From the NCBI RefSeq assembly GCF_047511655.1, contig NC_133395.1, positions 148,108,318-148,172,317 of the forward strand: a stretch of DNA of 64,000 bases. The letters run 5' to 3'. Shown here piece by piece: positions 40,891 through 51,015 of this stretch. This DNA is from Castor canadensis (lineage: Eukaryota; Chordata; Mammalia; Rodentia; Castoridae). The notes under the pieces were generated by a model, which worked only from the letters and a program-made list of their open reading frames with translations, was not told the DNA's origin and ran no database searches. The position numbers and the translations under genes are program-made. Position 1 is the stretch's first letter. Each line of letters opens with the position of its first letter.

Positions 40891-42135
40891 GATCCAGGTC
40901 AGATCACATAGGGCCTTCAAACCTCAGGGTCTTTCTAGGCAAAGGGAATCAGAGGCACACACAGGTGGACCAGGAAAAACCACCCTGGTTTTACAGTCAG
41001 GAGGAGCCAGAGGGACTTAAATCCTCATGGTAGAAATACTTGGTAGTAGGAAGCCATTCTGGCTCCATTGACACTCGCTAGTGTGATGTGCAAAGCCTCA
41101 GGCAGACAACTGAGGTGGTCTGATGAAGTAGTGTGAGGGGAGACATCACCTGGGTGGAGGGACTGAAAGGAGCCCACGGCCACAGTCACTCCCCACTGAG
41201 GCCCATTGGCTCAGTGTGGCCGGGGCAGCTCTGGGGCGCAGGCTCCCGCTTTCTGGGATGTTAGCATTTGGATAGTGTACAGCATGGACCCCATCTGGTG
41301 GCACTGGTGAGAGATGACTGGGTCATGAGGGTGCCAACCTTGTCATCAGGCTAACCCACTGATGAGTTCGTACTAGATGGACTGTGAGTAGGAAGGGCCT
41401 GTTGGAGGAGTAGGTCACAGACATGTGCCTTTGAAGGGCATACCTTGTCCCTGGCACACACACACCCCAGCCCCCCTGCTTGCTGCCTGCCTCCAGGTGA
41501 GCAGTTTTTCTCTGCCATGCCTTCTGCCAGGATGTGCCAGCCTTGCCTCCTTCCTCCCTTAATTTGTTTAGGTCCAGCTTTCTGTCACAGAGATGGCAAA
41601 GTGACTAACACACAGGGTGACTCCAGTGGCCTGTTAGCCCTGGGGTACCTGCCCAGGAATTGCTATCCTCAACCCATGGAAGAGGGAGCCATGGTGAAGT
41701 TTTCATCGTAAGAACTCTTTCAGATGCTTGGGTCGGCTTGTCTACACTCGGCTGCCTTGAAAACAGAGCCTGAGACCAAGCCCAGCAAGCTGTCACTTCA
41801 CTGTGGTTCAGTCCTGAAACAGTAAGAGCAGAGGAAGTAGATGAATGAAGGACCGGTGGTGAGGAGGAGGAAACATAGACACAAGGGGTTAACTGACTGG
41901 CTGCAGATTCTCAGCAAACACAGCTGGGCGCTGGTGCCCATTGAGGACTGCCAGGTCAAATGCCAGCTAAATTTGAGTTTTAGATGAATGCAAATAATAT
42001 GTTAGCATAAGCATTGATATTTGCTGATTCTGACAACCCTGGTTCCTGTGAGATGCCTCCTGGGAGGTAGCACAGAACAGTCCCCTGGGGAGGACTACAT
42101 TTCTTAGCACCTCTGCAAATCCTGAGTCTCAGTGC
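40891..42135. other. Unassigned single-copy-like DNA
   Basis: Mixed composition. Frames up to 88 codons have no motif. Possible MIR/L2 scraps only. No gene called. Confidence 0.4.
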
Positions 42136-42139
42136 TCAG

Positions 42140-42470
42140 AGTTTTGTGTTCGTAACAACAAAGAATTGTATTGTCAGCTTTCCCTCACAAGAACAAATGC
42201 CTAAGATGAGCATCTTAGAAAGAGAAAAGGTTTATTTTGGTTCACAGGGCCAGAGGTTCCAGTCCATGCTCTGTTGGTCCCGTTGCCGCTGGGCCTGTGT
42301 TGAGACAGCACACCATGGTGGGAGCACATGGTGGAGCAAAGCCACTCACAGCATGGCCAGGGAGCAAGAGACAATTCAAGGCCACATCATAACTAACCTG
42401 AAGACCTCCCACCAGGCCCACCTCCCAGTACTACCATTGTGGGGCAAAACAGGGGCCATTGTGAGGCCCA
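42140..42470 (-). mobile_element. ERVL/MaLR-type LTR, antisense
   Basis: gaaaaggtttattttggttc, gaggttccagtccatgctct, gcacaccatggtgggagcac, atggtggagcaaagccactc and gaagacctcccaccaggccc. The order matches the antisense of common rodent ERVL/MaLR LTRs (antisense AATAAA in gtttatt). Confidence 0.65.
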
Positions 42471-42755
42471 AACTCCAGCAGGAATGCTCCTTTTCCTGCA
42501 CTTCTGGGTTCTGTCACTGACTCTTCTGGGTAGCTGCTACAAAGGCCAAGACTTCTATCTGTCCATTCTGGTAGGACCTGGGCACTCACTGCTGCTGTCT
42601 TGCTGAGATCAGCAAGAGGTGAGGAACTGAAAATGGGTGTAGAGACCAAGAGGGAAGGGAGAGGGCAGGTGGACTCCAGCATGGCTGGGTGGAGGTGCCC
42701 AGAATTTTAGCACCACAACAAGTCCATCTCCTTGTTTTCCTTATTTTGATTTTGG

Positions 42756-43092
42756 CTCCTTCTATGGCCTAAATGGTGGTGTCTTCCCACCCTCACCAAA
42801 TATATATGTTGAAATGTAGCCCAATATGGTGTCTTGAAGAGATGGGGACTCTAGGAGTTGACTAGGTCATAAGGGTAGAGCCCTTATGAGTAGGATTAAG
42901 AGCCTTATAAAATGGCTAGAGGGAGCCTAAGGGGCTTTCTGCCCCTCTGCCAGTAAGGATGCAGCAAGAAGGCCCCATTTTAGGGGAGAGGGCAAGCTCT
43001 TAACAGACACAGAATCTGCTGATCCCTTGAACTTGGACTTCCCAGCCTCCAGAGCTATGAGAAATAATCTTCTATGGTCACAAGTCTCCCTG
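42756..43092 (+). mobile_element. MaLR-type LTR (MST/MLT1-like), sense
   Basis: tatggcctaaatggtggtgt, atgttgaaatgtagcccaat, agttgactaggtcataaggg, gagcccttatgagtaggatt, ggatgcagcaagaaggcccc, cttggacttcccagcctcca and gagctatgagaaataat appear in the textbook order. Confidence 0.85.
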
Positions 43093-43489
43093 CCTAAGGT
43101 ATGTCATTAAAGCCAGCAGTCATTTCTCTCCAGGTGACAAAAGTCCCTCAGCAATATTAGACATGTCTTACTCTTTATTTCTTCCAACAGATGTGCCTCC
43201 TTCCACACCATAAAAGGAGACTTGAATTATTGGCCTGGATTGCCCTCAATGAGGTCAAGTGCCCACCCCTAAAAGTCAGTATGGGGAGGGGCTGCAGGAT
43301 GCAGGAAGGTTTTCCAGAGGCAGCTGTGGTCAGTGTGCATGAGGAAGAGTGGGGTCACACGGTGGTGTGATGTGTGCTTGTCTTTCTGTGATGTCCCACG
43401 CATTCACAGAACTGGAATCCAGAGCACCAGGACTGTAAGTAGTTCACCTTTGATCCTAGGACCATACCCTGGAAGTTAAACATTGATGA

Positions 43490-43535
43490 CTTTATTTATT
43501 TATTTATTTGGTTGGTTGGTTTTTTTTGTTTTCTT
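43490..43535. repeat. (TTTA)n and T-rich tract
   Basis: Five ttta units then ggttggttgg and T-runs. It is the tail region of the antisense SINE that follows. Confidence 0.7.
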
Positions 43536-43756
43536 TTTTTTTTGGTGGTACTGGGGTTTGAACTCAGGGCCTCCCACTTGCTAGGCAGGCGCTCTACCAC
43601 CTGAGCCAATCTGTCAGCCCTTTTTTGTGTAGGGTATTTTTGGGATGGGGGTCTTATGAGCTATGTGCCAGGGCTGGCTTCAAACCTTGACCCTCCTGAT
43701 CTCTGCCTCCTCAGTAGCTAGGATTACAGGCGTGAGTCACTGGAGCCCCACTATGA
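43536..43756 (-). mobile_element. Composite SINE, antisense, near consensus
   Basis: tttggtggtactggggtttg, aactcagggcctcccacttg, ctaggcaggcgctctaccac, gagccaatctgtcagccc, antisense B1-like arm to gattacaggcgtgagtcact. Retained CpGs (ggcgctc, ggcgtg) suggest a young copy. Confidence 0.95.
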
Positions 43757-43887
43757 CTGATCACTTTTGAATGAATTAATGAATGAATAAACCTTCACTT
43801 CCTTATAATATCTAGTCGAAAATTGCCTGAAGCCACCTGGGATTCCCCTCACTGGCAACTGTCATAGACTGTCCATCGTCCCTGTGA

Positions 43888-44062
43888 TGTGATAGAGCCT
43901 GCTAAAAATCACACTCACATCTGATTCTCACAGTAACTCTGAGGGGAGGTTACTGTCACCATATCAAGTGGAAATGAGTAAACTGAGGCTCAGAGAGTTC
44001 AAGGGAATTTCTCCAAGACACAGGAACTCAGCCTGGAAGCTGGGCTGGGCAGGGCCAAGGAT
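43888..44062 (+). mobile_element. MIR, sense
   Basis: tctgattctcacagtaactc, ggaaatgagtaaactgaggc, tcagagagttcaagggaatt, tctccaagacacaggaactc. The MIR core and flank are recognisable. Confidence 0.7.
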
Positions 44063-44157
44063 GAAGGCAAGGCTGGGGCTAGGCGTGTGGGCACAGTGGC
44101 TCCTGGGTTATAAAAGTCCCCGGGGAGGAATCCTGGAGCAAAGCCAGCTGCTGTAAT

Positions 44158-44910
44158 GTGATTTCTTTCTCTTTTTTATTTGCATATATTAATTGTGCAA
44201 AATAATGGATTTCATTGCTATGTACCTTCATCATACTCACACCTGTCCCCTCTGTTACCACCCCTTTCCCTACCCTGGTCCCCACCCTCTTCCCAAGCAG
44301 TCCTTCTTCTACTTTCATGTTTTTCTTTTCTAGATTCTGCATATGAGAGAAAAGATGCACAATTTGTCTTCCTGATAAATCTGTCTGGTTTATTTCTGTT
44401 AACAGTAGGATCTCCAGTTCCATACATTTTCCCACATGACATGGTTTCATTCTTCTTTATGGCTGAATAATACTCCATTTGTATATACCACATTTTCTTT
44501 ACGCTTTCTTCAACTGATGGGGACCTAGGTTGATTCCATACTTGGGTATTGTGGATAGTCCTCCCTAGTGCTGAGATTGCAGGTGTGCACCATGATGCCT
44601 GGCTTCTTTTTGTTTTGTTGATGATAGCCATTCTCACTCAGGTGAGATGAAATCTCAATGAAGGTTTTTTGGGTTTTTTTTTGTAGTACTGGTTTGAACT
44701 CAGGGCCTACACTTTGAAGGGTTTTTTCAAGATAGGGTGTCTCCAGATATTTGCCTGGGGCTGGCTTCAAACATGATCCTCCTGATCTCTGTCTCCTGAG
44801 TAGCTGGGATCACAGATGTGAGCCACTGGTGTCCACCTCAAGACAGTCTTGATTTTCATTTCCCTGGTGACTAAAGATGTTGGACCTTTTTTCATGTATG
44901 AATACCATTT
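44158..44910 (-). mobile_element. L1 3' region, antisense, with two SINE inserts
   Basis: Minus-strand ORF2 C-terminal phrases (KKMWYIQMEYYSAIKKNE) are readable around 44,435-44,500, and atggctgaataatactccat is the familiar antisense L1 text. More diverged than the two L1s at 13.8 and 20.1 kb. A small antisense B1-like fragment (44,557-44,613) and a composite SINE (44,667-44,838) interrupt it. Confidence 0.85.
44667..44838 (-). mobile_element. Composite SINE in L1, antisense
   Basis: ttttttttgtagtactggtt, tgaactcagggcctacactt, caagatagggtgtctccaga, gagtagctgggatcacagat. Shortened ID-like arm. Confidence 0.85.
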
Positions 44911-44944
44911 CAAATAGGAAATTCAGAGAACTTTATAAATTATG

Positions 44945-45022
44945 CAGGGCTTGGAGGCATGGCTTGAGTGGTAGAGCACCTGCCCAGTGAGCCTGAGGCT
45001 AAGTTCAAACCCCTGTACTGAA
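44945..45022 (+). mobile_element. ID-like SINE, sense
   Basis: gcagggcttggaggcatggc, ttgagtggtagagcacctgc, gaggctaagttcaaacccct, gtactgaaag. Its tail has grown into the GA repeat that follows. Confidence 0.8.
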
Positions 45023-45045
45023 AGAAAAGGAAGGAAGGAAGGAAG

Positions 45046-45109
<64 letters not shown>

Positions 45110-45142
45110 CAGAGAGAAAGAGAAAGGAAGAAAAAGAAAGAA
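45023..45142. repeat. (GGAA)n then (GA)n microsatellite
   Basis: Five ggaa units followed by about 28 ga units and imperfect aga/aaag purine repeats. It grew from a SINE A-tail. Confidence 0.95.
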
Positions 45143-45384
45143 ACCATGAAGAACTATGTCATGAGAAGACACCCAGTGCTCTGCTCGGTGTGAATTGCTC
45201 AATCACATGTTCAAACTTGCCCATGGGTGCTGGGGACATTGAGGCAGAACAGAGCAAGTCTGGCTCTCCAGGAGCCCCAGGCAGATGAATAAACAGAGGG
45301 TGAGTGAGCTGTGCCTGGGGCTGTGGAAGGGAGACCAGGGCTGTGCAGCTCACTGTGAGCAAAGAGGAGGAAAGGGAAAGACAC

Positions 45385-45530
45385 ATATTACATAGTCACA
45401 CACCTCACACCATACATGTCATACACCACACACCGCACACCATATACACCACACATGGTTGCACACCTCACACATGGTCACACACAGTCACACACCTCAC
45501 CCACGGACACGTCTGACACACAGTCACACA
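45385..45530. repeat. Imperfect (CACA/CACAC)n-rich tract
   Basis: Degenerate cacacctcacaccatacat and cacacaccgcacacc units over about 145 bases. Confidence 0.75.
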
Positions 45531-45789
45531 TCTCTGCTTAGAACTGAGCAGGGCACAAACTTGCACAGCCTTACCATGACCTGGGACACGCTCTGGTGTC
45601 CCACCTGCCCACTTCTCTCTCTCCCCCACTTGCCCACGTCTCTCCCCTGCCCCCTCTGCCCAGCCTCTTGTCTCTGAGCAGAGCTCCTGCTGTCTGTCTA
45701 CCTGTTCCTGTGTTCTCAGTAGGCTGGCTCTATGTCAGCAGGTCTGCTCTAGTGTCACCTCCTCACAGAGGACTCTCTGGCCTCTGGGT

Positions 45790-45868
45790 TTTACTACTTA
45801 GCCCAAGGCTTGAGCTCCAGCCTTCTGAGTGCTAGGATTATAACAGTGAACCACTATGCCCAGCTCCA
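45790..45868 (-). mobile_element. B1-like SINE fragment, antisense
   Basis: cttgagctccagccttctga, gtgctaggattataacagtg and aaccactatgcccagct. Confidence 0.65.
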
Positions 45869-46590
45869 TAACCACATTTTAGCAGCTGCACCCTATTTCT
45901 CACTTACAGATTCCTTTTCAGCAATTGCAACATTTGATAGTTAATATGATCTCATGGTTAAAGATAATACGTGTGCACCGAGAGCTGTCCTACCCGTTTC
46001 ATATTCAGGTCTAGTGACGTTTTGTGTGTTGAAGCTGGAGCCTCATGTCCCAGAATTCTCTTCTCCAGGTGAATCTGTGTTTGCATTGGTCATAACAGAA
46101 AGTTTGCATGAGCTTGGGAAGGGAAAGTGAACCAGTGATCATGGTGTTTGTGCTCTGAAGGTCCCGCAGCATGCCAGGCTCTAGAGCAGCTCCTCACAGA
46201 GTCACTAGTCTGCTGGTTGTTGGCATGGGGTGGCACCTGGACCTGCATCTCCTCCAGCCCCCAAATCCCCCCTCTGTTTCTCTGAGGCCAGCGCCCAGCA
46301 TGTGCACAGAAAGTGCCAGGTTCTGCGGCAGGTCACCCCAGGCCACTGAGGTCGAAGGTGATGACACAGGTTCCAGCTGTCCTTGTGGGTGTCTCCCACT
46401 GTCCTCCTTGGTCCAGTGTGACATTGTTCTCACCCATGTCCAGCTTTCCTCCTGAATGTTGGTCTAACTAGCCTGTAGGGGCTGCAACACTAGACAGAGA
46501 CTTTCCATCCTCTCCCAAGATTGCATAAGGTCCGACTCCTGCCATCAACCCCTACCCCAGTCACTCAGAGGGGCTCCCTGATTAACCTTA
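45869..46590. other. Unassigned DNA, no gene seen
   Basis: No SINE. Overlapping frames of 64-94 codons on both strands near 46,171-46,455 are mutually shadowing and unsupported. Confidence 0.4.
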
Positions 46591-46591
46591 T

Positions 46592-46684
46592 TTATTTTTT
46601 TTTTTGGCAGCACTGGGGTTTGAACTCAGGCCCTCATGCTTGCTAGGCGGGCGCTCTACCACTTGAGCCCCCCTGCCAGCCCTC
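46592..46684 (-). mobile_element. ID-like SINE, antisense
   Basis: ttttttggcagcactggggt, ttgaactcaggccctcatgc, ttgctaggcgggcgctctac, gagcccccctgccagccc. Retains CpGs. Confidence 0.9.
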
Positions 46685-46751
46685 CTGATTAACTCTTGCC
46701 AGACCACATAACCCCATACATTCTCGTCGGCACCTTGCACTATACAAGGTC

Positions 46752-46936
46752 TATCTTTTTTGGGTGGGACTTGGGTTTGAACTTAGGGCTTTGTGCAAAA
46801 GCAGGTTCTCCACTGCATGAGCTGTACCGCACCTCCAGTCTGTTTTGGAGATGGGGTCTTGCAAACTATTTGCCCTTCAGGCTGGTCACAAACCACAATC
46901 GTCTTCTCAGCCTTCCAAGTAGCTAGGATTACATGA
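46752..46936 (-). mobile_element. Diverged composite SINE, antisense
   Basis: ttttgggtgggacttgggtt, tgaacttagggctttgtgca, ctgtaccgcacctccagtct, gttttggagatggggtcttg, ccaagtagctaggattacat. Belongs with the older agtctgttttggagatggg variant seen at 3.6 kb. Confidence 0.8.
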
Positions 46937-47389
46937 AATTCTCTCTTGGAGGTCTTTCCAGACTGATGATGAGAATTCCCCTTTCTAATTTAGAGTTCCA
47001 TAGTATTCCACTGACCCAGCACACCATACTTTAGCCAGTTCCCCCTGAAGGAAGTTTGGGTAAAATTCTCCTGTGTGTGTTCATGGTACACAAGGACCTC
47101 TTTTCTCCGGTGTTCTAACAGGCTCTCAGGAGGCAGTCTGCAGGAAGGAGGCACCTCCACACTTTCTCCATGGGGGAGCTTTTGTCCTATTACTTTCATT
47201 CCCATCTACGCCCAAACCTCTTTTCCAGCCCAGGATATCCCGAAGGACTCAGAAAACCAACTGCCCCATCTCTGCCTCTGTCTAACACACCTGTCACCTC
47301 CAAGGTGCTTCATCTTGGTGTTTCCAAAACTGAGCTCATGGTAAACGTTTTCCAGCCCACTGCTCCTTCTAGGCTCCAATCATCCCCCC

Positions 47390-47588
47390 AGTTTTTTTTT
47401 TGTAGTACTCGGGTTTAATCCCAGGGCGTTACACCTTGAGCCGCTCCGCCAGCCCTCCACTTATCAGCCACTCCAGATAGGCTCTCATGAACTATTTTGT
47501 CCAGGCTGGCTTGGAACAGTGAGCCTCCTGATCTCTGCCTCCACAGTAGCTAGGATTACAGGCGTGAGTCACCTGTGCCCAGCCCATT
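47390..47588 (-). mobile_element. Composite SINE, antisense
   Basis: tttttttttgtagtactcgg, gtttaatcccagggcgttac, gagccgctccgccagccc, antisense B1-like arm to gattacaggcgtgagtcacc. Confidence 0.9.
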
Positions 47589-47669
47589 TTTCCCCTTTGA
47601 TCTGTTAAGCTCGTCCAAATACCAAGTGTTCCATCCATGTTCCACAGATGTGACAGGCTTACGTAATCC

Positions 47670-47758
47670 TTCCTTTTTTTTTTTTTTCCTGAGCTGGGAA
47701 TTGAACCCAAGGCCTGGCATATGTAAGCATTCTACCACAAAGCCTCCCTCTGCCCTTA
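47670..47758 (-). mobile_element. ID-type SINE, antisense
   Basis: tttttttttttcctgagctg, ggaattgaacccaaggcctg, gcatatgtaagcattctacc and acaaagcctccctctgccc. Confidence 0.75.
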
Positions 47759-47904
47759 CTACAGAATTCTAAGCAGCTGTGATAATGTCATTTCCCTAGC
47801 TAACAACTGTGAGATACATTCCTAACAACCTGCTGTGCTGAAGGATTTTACACACCTCTACCCTTCCTGTCCTGGCTGTCCACTGCCGAGGAGCCAGCAG
47901 CCTG

Positions 47905-48110
47905 CTGTGGTTGGATGTGGTTTGGGTATGTCCCCCTTGAGTTCCTGTGTAGGAGGCTTGGTCCTCAGTTGGTGGTGTTGGGAGGTGATGGAACCTTTGA
48001 GGGTTAGCACAAGGTCACTAGGAGTGCTAGCCTTGGAAGGGGTCTATACTGGTCTGTTGGATGAGTTAGTTCCTGAGCGAGTTATTATAAAAGTTATGAA
48101 AGAAAAAGAT
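47905..48110 (+). mobile_element. MaLR-type LTR 5' part, sense
   Basis: tggttggatgtggtttgggt, atgtcccccttgagttcctg, gttgggaggtgatggaacct, ttgagggttagcacaaggtc. Cut on the right by a B1-like SINE. Confidence 0.65.
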
Positions 48111-48111
48111 T

Positions 48112-48225
48112 GAGCCAGATGCAGTGGTACTCCCCTGTAGTTCCAGTCACTCAAGGGGCTGTGGGAGGAGGATCACTTGAGTCCAGAAGTTTGAGACCGA
48201 CTGGGGAAACATAGGAAGTCACTGT
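48112..48225 (+). mobile_element. B1-like SINE (single arm), sense
   Basis: gagccagatgcagtggtact, cctgtagttccagtcactca, ggaggaggatcacttgagtc and gagaccgactggggaaacat. Confidence 0.8.
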
Positions 48226-48438
48226 TTTATTATTTGGTGGTACCACAGTTTGTCCTCAGGGCCTCAGACTTGCTAAGCAGGCAGGCACTCTACCACTTGG
48301 GCCACTCTGCCAGCCCTGTTTTGTGATGGGTATTTTTGAGATAGGGTCTCATGAGCTATTTGCCCTGGCTTGCCTCAAACCTCAGTCCTCCTGACCTCTG
48401 CCTCCCTAGTAGCTGGGAGACATGGGTGTGCAGCTTTA
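48226..48438 (-). mobile_element. Composite SINE, antisense
   Basis: ttatttggtggtaccacagt, ttgtcctcagggcctcagac, gggccactctgccagccc, gagatagggtctcatgagct, ctagtagctgggagacatgg. Confidence 0.85.
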
Positions 48439-48523
48439 CTTTTTATTTTGTACAAAAGCTAACGATAAGGCTGGCCCACTAGTAAGAGCTCTGCCAGGTC
48501 CATTTTTTTGCAGCTCTGATTTA

Positions 48524-48628
48524 TTTATTTGGAGACAGGGTCTTGCTATGTAGCCCATCCTGGCCTCGAACCCCTGCCACTGCTTCCCAAGCGCTGGGAT
48601 TACAGGTGTGCCCCACCAGGCCCAGTCT
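48524..48628 (-). mobile_element. B1-like SINE, antisense
   Basis: tttggagacagggtcttgct, atgtagcccatcctggcctc, cccaagcgctgggattacag and gtgtgccccaccaggcccag. Confidence 0.85.
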
Positions 48629-49040
48629 TTTGTGTGCCTTACTTGAGTTGAGAGAGCCATCAGCTGCTTTTCCATTTTATCGGGCACTCTCTGGTCCCCA
48701 CCACACTCCACGCAGTCAGTCGTCTAAGGTACCCTGGAAAGGTGACAGACCTTGGTCCCATCCTCGTTCTGCTACTTGCAGTGTGAGCTAGGTCCTGGAT
48801 CCCCATTCTTCTTGGAAAGTGGTGATAACAATCTTTCCTCAAGTAGTTAAGTGGCACAAATGGGAACAACCCAAAAGGAGGAGTGCGATGCACAATAAAC
48901 ACGACTGCCCTCCTTTCTGCTCTGTGCGTCCGTTAATGACAGCGGGCTCTCTCCCACTCAGCTCTCCATGGGAAAGTCCTTTTCTACAGCATGGGGCACA
49001 GTGGGACTCCTTGGAGTCCTGGTCGGTGCACTTTGCAGGG
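48629..49040. other. Upstream flank of promoter B
   Basis: Single-copy-like DNA with rising GC. No coding frame supported (90-108-codon frames overlap the GGGGA minisatellite). Confidence 0.4.
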
Positions 49041-49050
49041 AGACGCTCCT

Positions 49051-49107
49051 GGGAGGGGGAGGGGGAGGGGGAGAGGGAGGGGGAGAGGGAGGGGGAGAGG
49101 GAGGGGC
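49051..49107 (+). repeat. GGGGGA/GAGGGA G-rich minisatellite
   Basis: At least nine runs of three or more G separated by single A or AGA, on the + strand, just upstream of promoter B. The spacing fits G-quadruplex-forming sequence, and GGGAGGG-type runs are also Sp1/MAZ-like sites. Long arginine/glycine frames run through it and are artefacts of the repeat. Confidence 0.9.
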
Positions 49108-49139
49108 CCACCCACCCTCACTCTCTCTTCCCTGGTATT

Positions 49140-50115
49140 CTTTAGGCGGAGGAATCGGTTCTGGATCCAACATGGCGCCGTCCTGTTCTGTACGGAATTC
49201 AAAGATGGCGGCTATCACAGGGGGCGGACATGTTCGCGCTACGTAACGCAGGCGCGGGCCCGCGAAGGCCGGAACGTGACGCAAGGTTGGGGCGGGGCTC
49301 CTGTCCGTACTTTAGCGTCGCGCGTCTCGTGACAGGCACTTCCGCTCGGGGCGGCGGCGGTGGCGGAAGTGGGAGCGGGCCCGGAGCCTTGGCCATAAAG
49401 CCCGAGGCGGCGACGGCGGCGGCGTTGGAGGCTGGTAGAGCGCAGAGGAGTCCGCTGGTGCCGGTATTTGGACTTCTCTGCCCCGTCCTCTGTTGCGTCT
49501 CCTCGGCGAGCCCCGCGCAGCGGCCGCGGTGAGCAGCGGGCCCGCTTGGCCGACGGCCTGCCCATCCCCCGCCGCGGCCCCGGATCGCCGGGCCTGGCGT
49601 CCTCCGGCCCGGGCCTCACGGGGCGTCACGGCGTCACTCGGGCCCCGAGCGGTGGGCGGGTCGCGCCCGGGCGGGGAGAGGTCAGGGGTCTCCAGGTGAC
49701 CTCCGGCGGTGAAGTCGAGGCTGGGCCCGGGGTTCCGAGCTGGCGGCCCGGGTCCTCGGAGCCGAGCCTTGCCGGACCGGGCCCCGCCTGCTGGCCTGCG
49801 GTGGGAGAGGTTCCCCGCGGCAACTGAGTCAGGGCGGCCAGCCGCGTCACGTGGCCTGCCCTCCGCGAGCACGGGTGTCCGTGCGCCGTGCAGCCGGCTG
49901 GGAGACGCGAGCCGTCGTAAGCGTGTAGCCCAACCTGAGGAGTTTGCAAAGTTCCTGCGGGAGAGGAGAGGAGAGGAGAGGAGGGGAGAGGTGCTGGCGG
50001 GCCGAGGGCAGTGCTGATGGGTTCATGAAGGGGTACCGAAGGGTGATCGCAAAGGTCCGAGCCACAGACCGTCCTGTCTAGTTCTCGGAAGGACCCCTGC
50101 CGTGCCGCCTACAGA
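49140..50115 (+). promoter_or_regulatory. CpG island, promoter B
   Basis: Nearly 1 kb of very CpG-dense DNA. Sites seen: YY1-like aacatggcgcc (49,169-49,179) and aagatggcggc (49,202-49,212), CRE-like gtgacgcaa (49,276-49,284), Sp1-like ggggcggggc (49,289-49,298), ETS-like acttccgct (49,338-49,346) and gcggaagtg (49,363-49,371). The absence of a TATA box and the site set are typical of a broadly expressed gene. The + direction is inferred from the downstream first-exon-like segment with a good splice donor; a divergent minus-strand transcript is also possible. Confidence 0.85.
49372..49528 (+). other. Candidate non-coding first exon (5' UTR), gene not identified
   Basis: GC-rich segment downstream of the ETS sites, ending at cgcg/GTGAGC with the donor GT at 49,529-49,530. 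It has a GGC-repeat (cggcgacggcggcggcg) typical of 5' UTRs and no ATG that opens a convincing conserved frame before the donor, so the start codon is probably in a later exon beyond this window. The 5' end is a guess. It vaguely recalls the 5' UTR of a small GTPase gene such as RAB14, but I cannot verify this and give no symbol. Confidence 0.5.
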
Positions 50116-50205
50116 GGGACGGGACAACAGAGAGGTTAAGTTATTTGCCCAAGGTCACACTGTCGATGCCGTCTAGCCCCGGCACCAGACTCCGCGCTCG
50201 CATTG
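50112..50205 (+). mobile_element. MIR fragment, sense
   Basis: gggacaacagagaggttaag, ttatttgcccaaggtcacac and tagccccggcaccagac give the MIR core. Confidence 0.75.
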
Positions 50206-50944
50206 CTTTTAAATGCCCTAGCAGCTTGCCACCTGGTGCCTGTCCATCACCGCCTCCCTCCACCTCCCGTGTTTCTAGTGCTGTCACTTGAGAGCCTCGC
50301 TGGTAGTAGGACTTCTACCTCACAGCCATGTTTCGTTTGCAGTTGTGACTTGCAAGGCATGTTACCGTAGTGTAGTGTCACCAGATTAGAAGCTCTGGAA
50401 CGCTGGCAAGTGGTTAATTGAGATTTTCAGGCTTTTGCCATCTAAATCTTTTCTCCTTTGAGTTAGGTCTGGCAGACTTGCCATGTGAATCTTTCCATTA
50501 TTATTGATCGTGCCCAGCTCTTTGGTTCTTCCTGTGACAACACTGCATCTTGGGAGTCCAAAAGAACAGGCTCTTGTCTTTTCCTTGTGACTTAAGCAGC
50601 TGATTAGCCGCATGACTTCTCATCCATTAATAAAGTATCCTGTTAGTGTGTTTCTCTCTACAAACTTTGGAGGGTTTCTTGAGATCTGAGTCTAAAAACT
50701 GGGGAGTTATGAGTCCCTCTTCTGAAGATAGCTGTCCAAGCTAAAGCTCAGTCCTCACAACTCTTTTTTTTTTTTTTTTCGTGGACTGAGCTTTGCAATT
50801 GGGGCTTCTTGCTTGCAAAAACAAGTCTACTATCTCCTGTTGTCTGTTGTTTTTTTACCTTGCTAGCCAGGCTGGTATATTAAGTGAGTAATAAGTGCTG
50901 CAGACTTATGTAATGTTTTGAGTGTAGAGAAGAGCAACGATGAG

Positions 50945-51015
50945 CACCGTTTCACTCATTCATGAAATGTTTTGAGTATCTGCCATGTGAGGATCAGACA
51001 TTGCTGGACACTGAC
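50945..51015 (-). mobile_element. L2/MIR 3'-end fragment, antisense
   Basis: tttcactcattcatgaaatg, ttttgagtatctgccatgtg, aggatcagacattgctggac, the reversed L2 3' end. Confidence 0.6.

Noticed and set aside
45385..45530. Protein-coding histidine/threonine-rich frame (70-72 codons)
   Set aside because: Encoded by the degenerate CACA repeat; low complexity only.
48819..49332. Frames of 90-113 codons through the GGGGA minisatellite (Gly/Arg or Pro/Ser repeats)
   Set aside because: Products of a simple repeat in each reading phase, not genes.
49239..49872. 126- and 186-codon minus-strand and 119-codon plus-strand frames in CpG island B
   Set aside because: Same compositional artefact. They cross the promoter sites and the likely splice donor and shadow one another.
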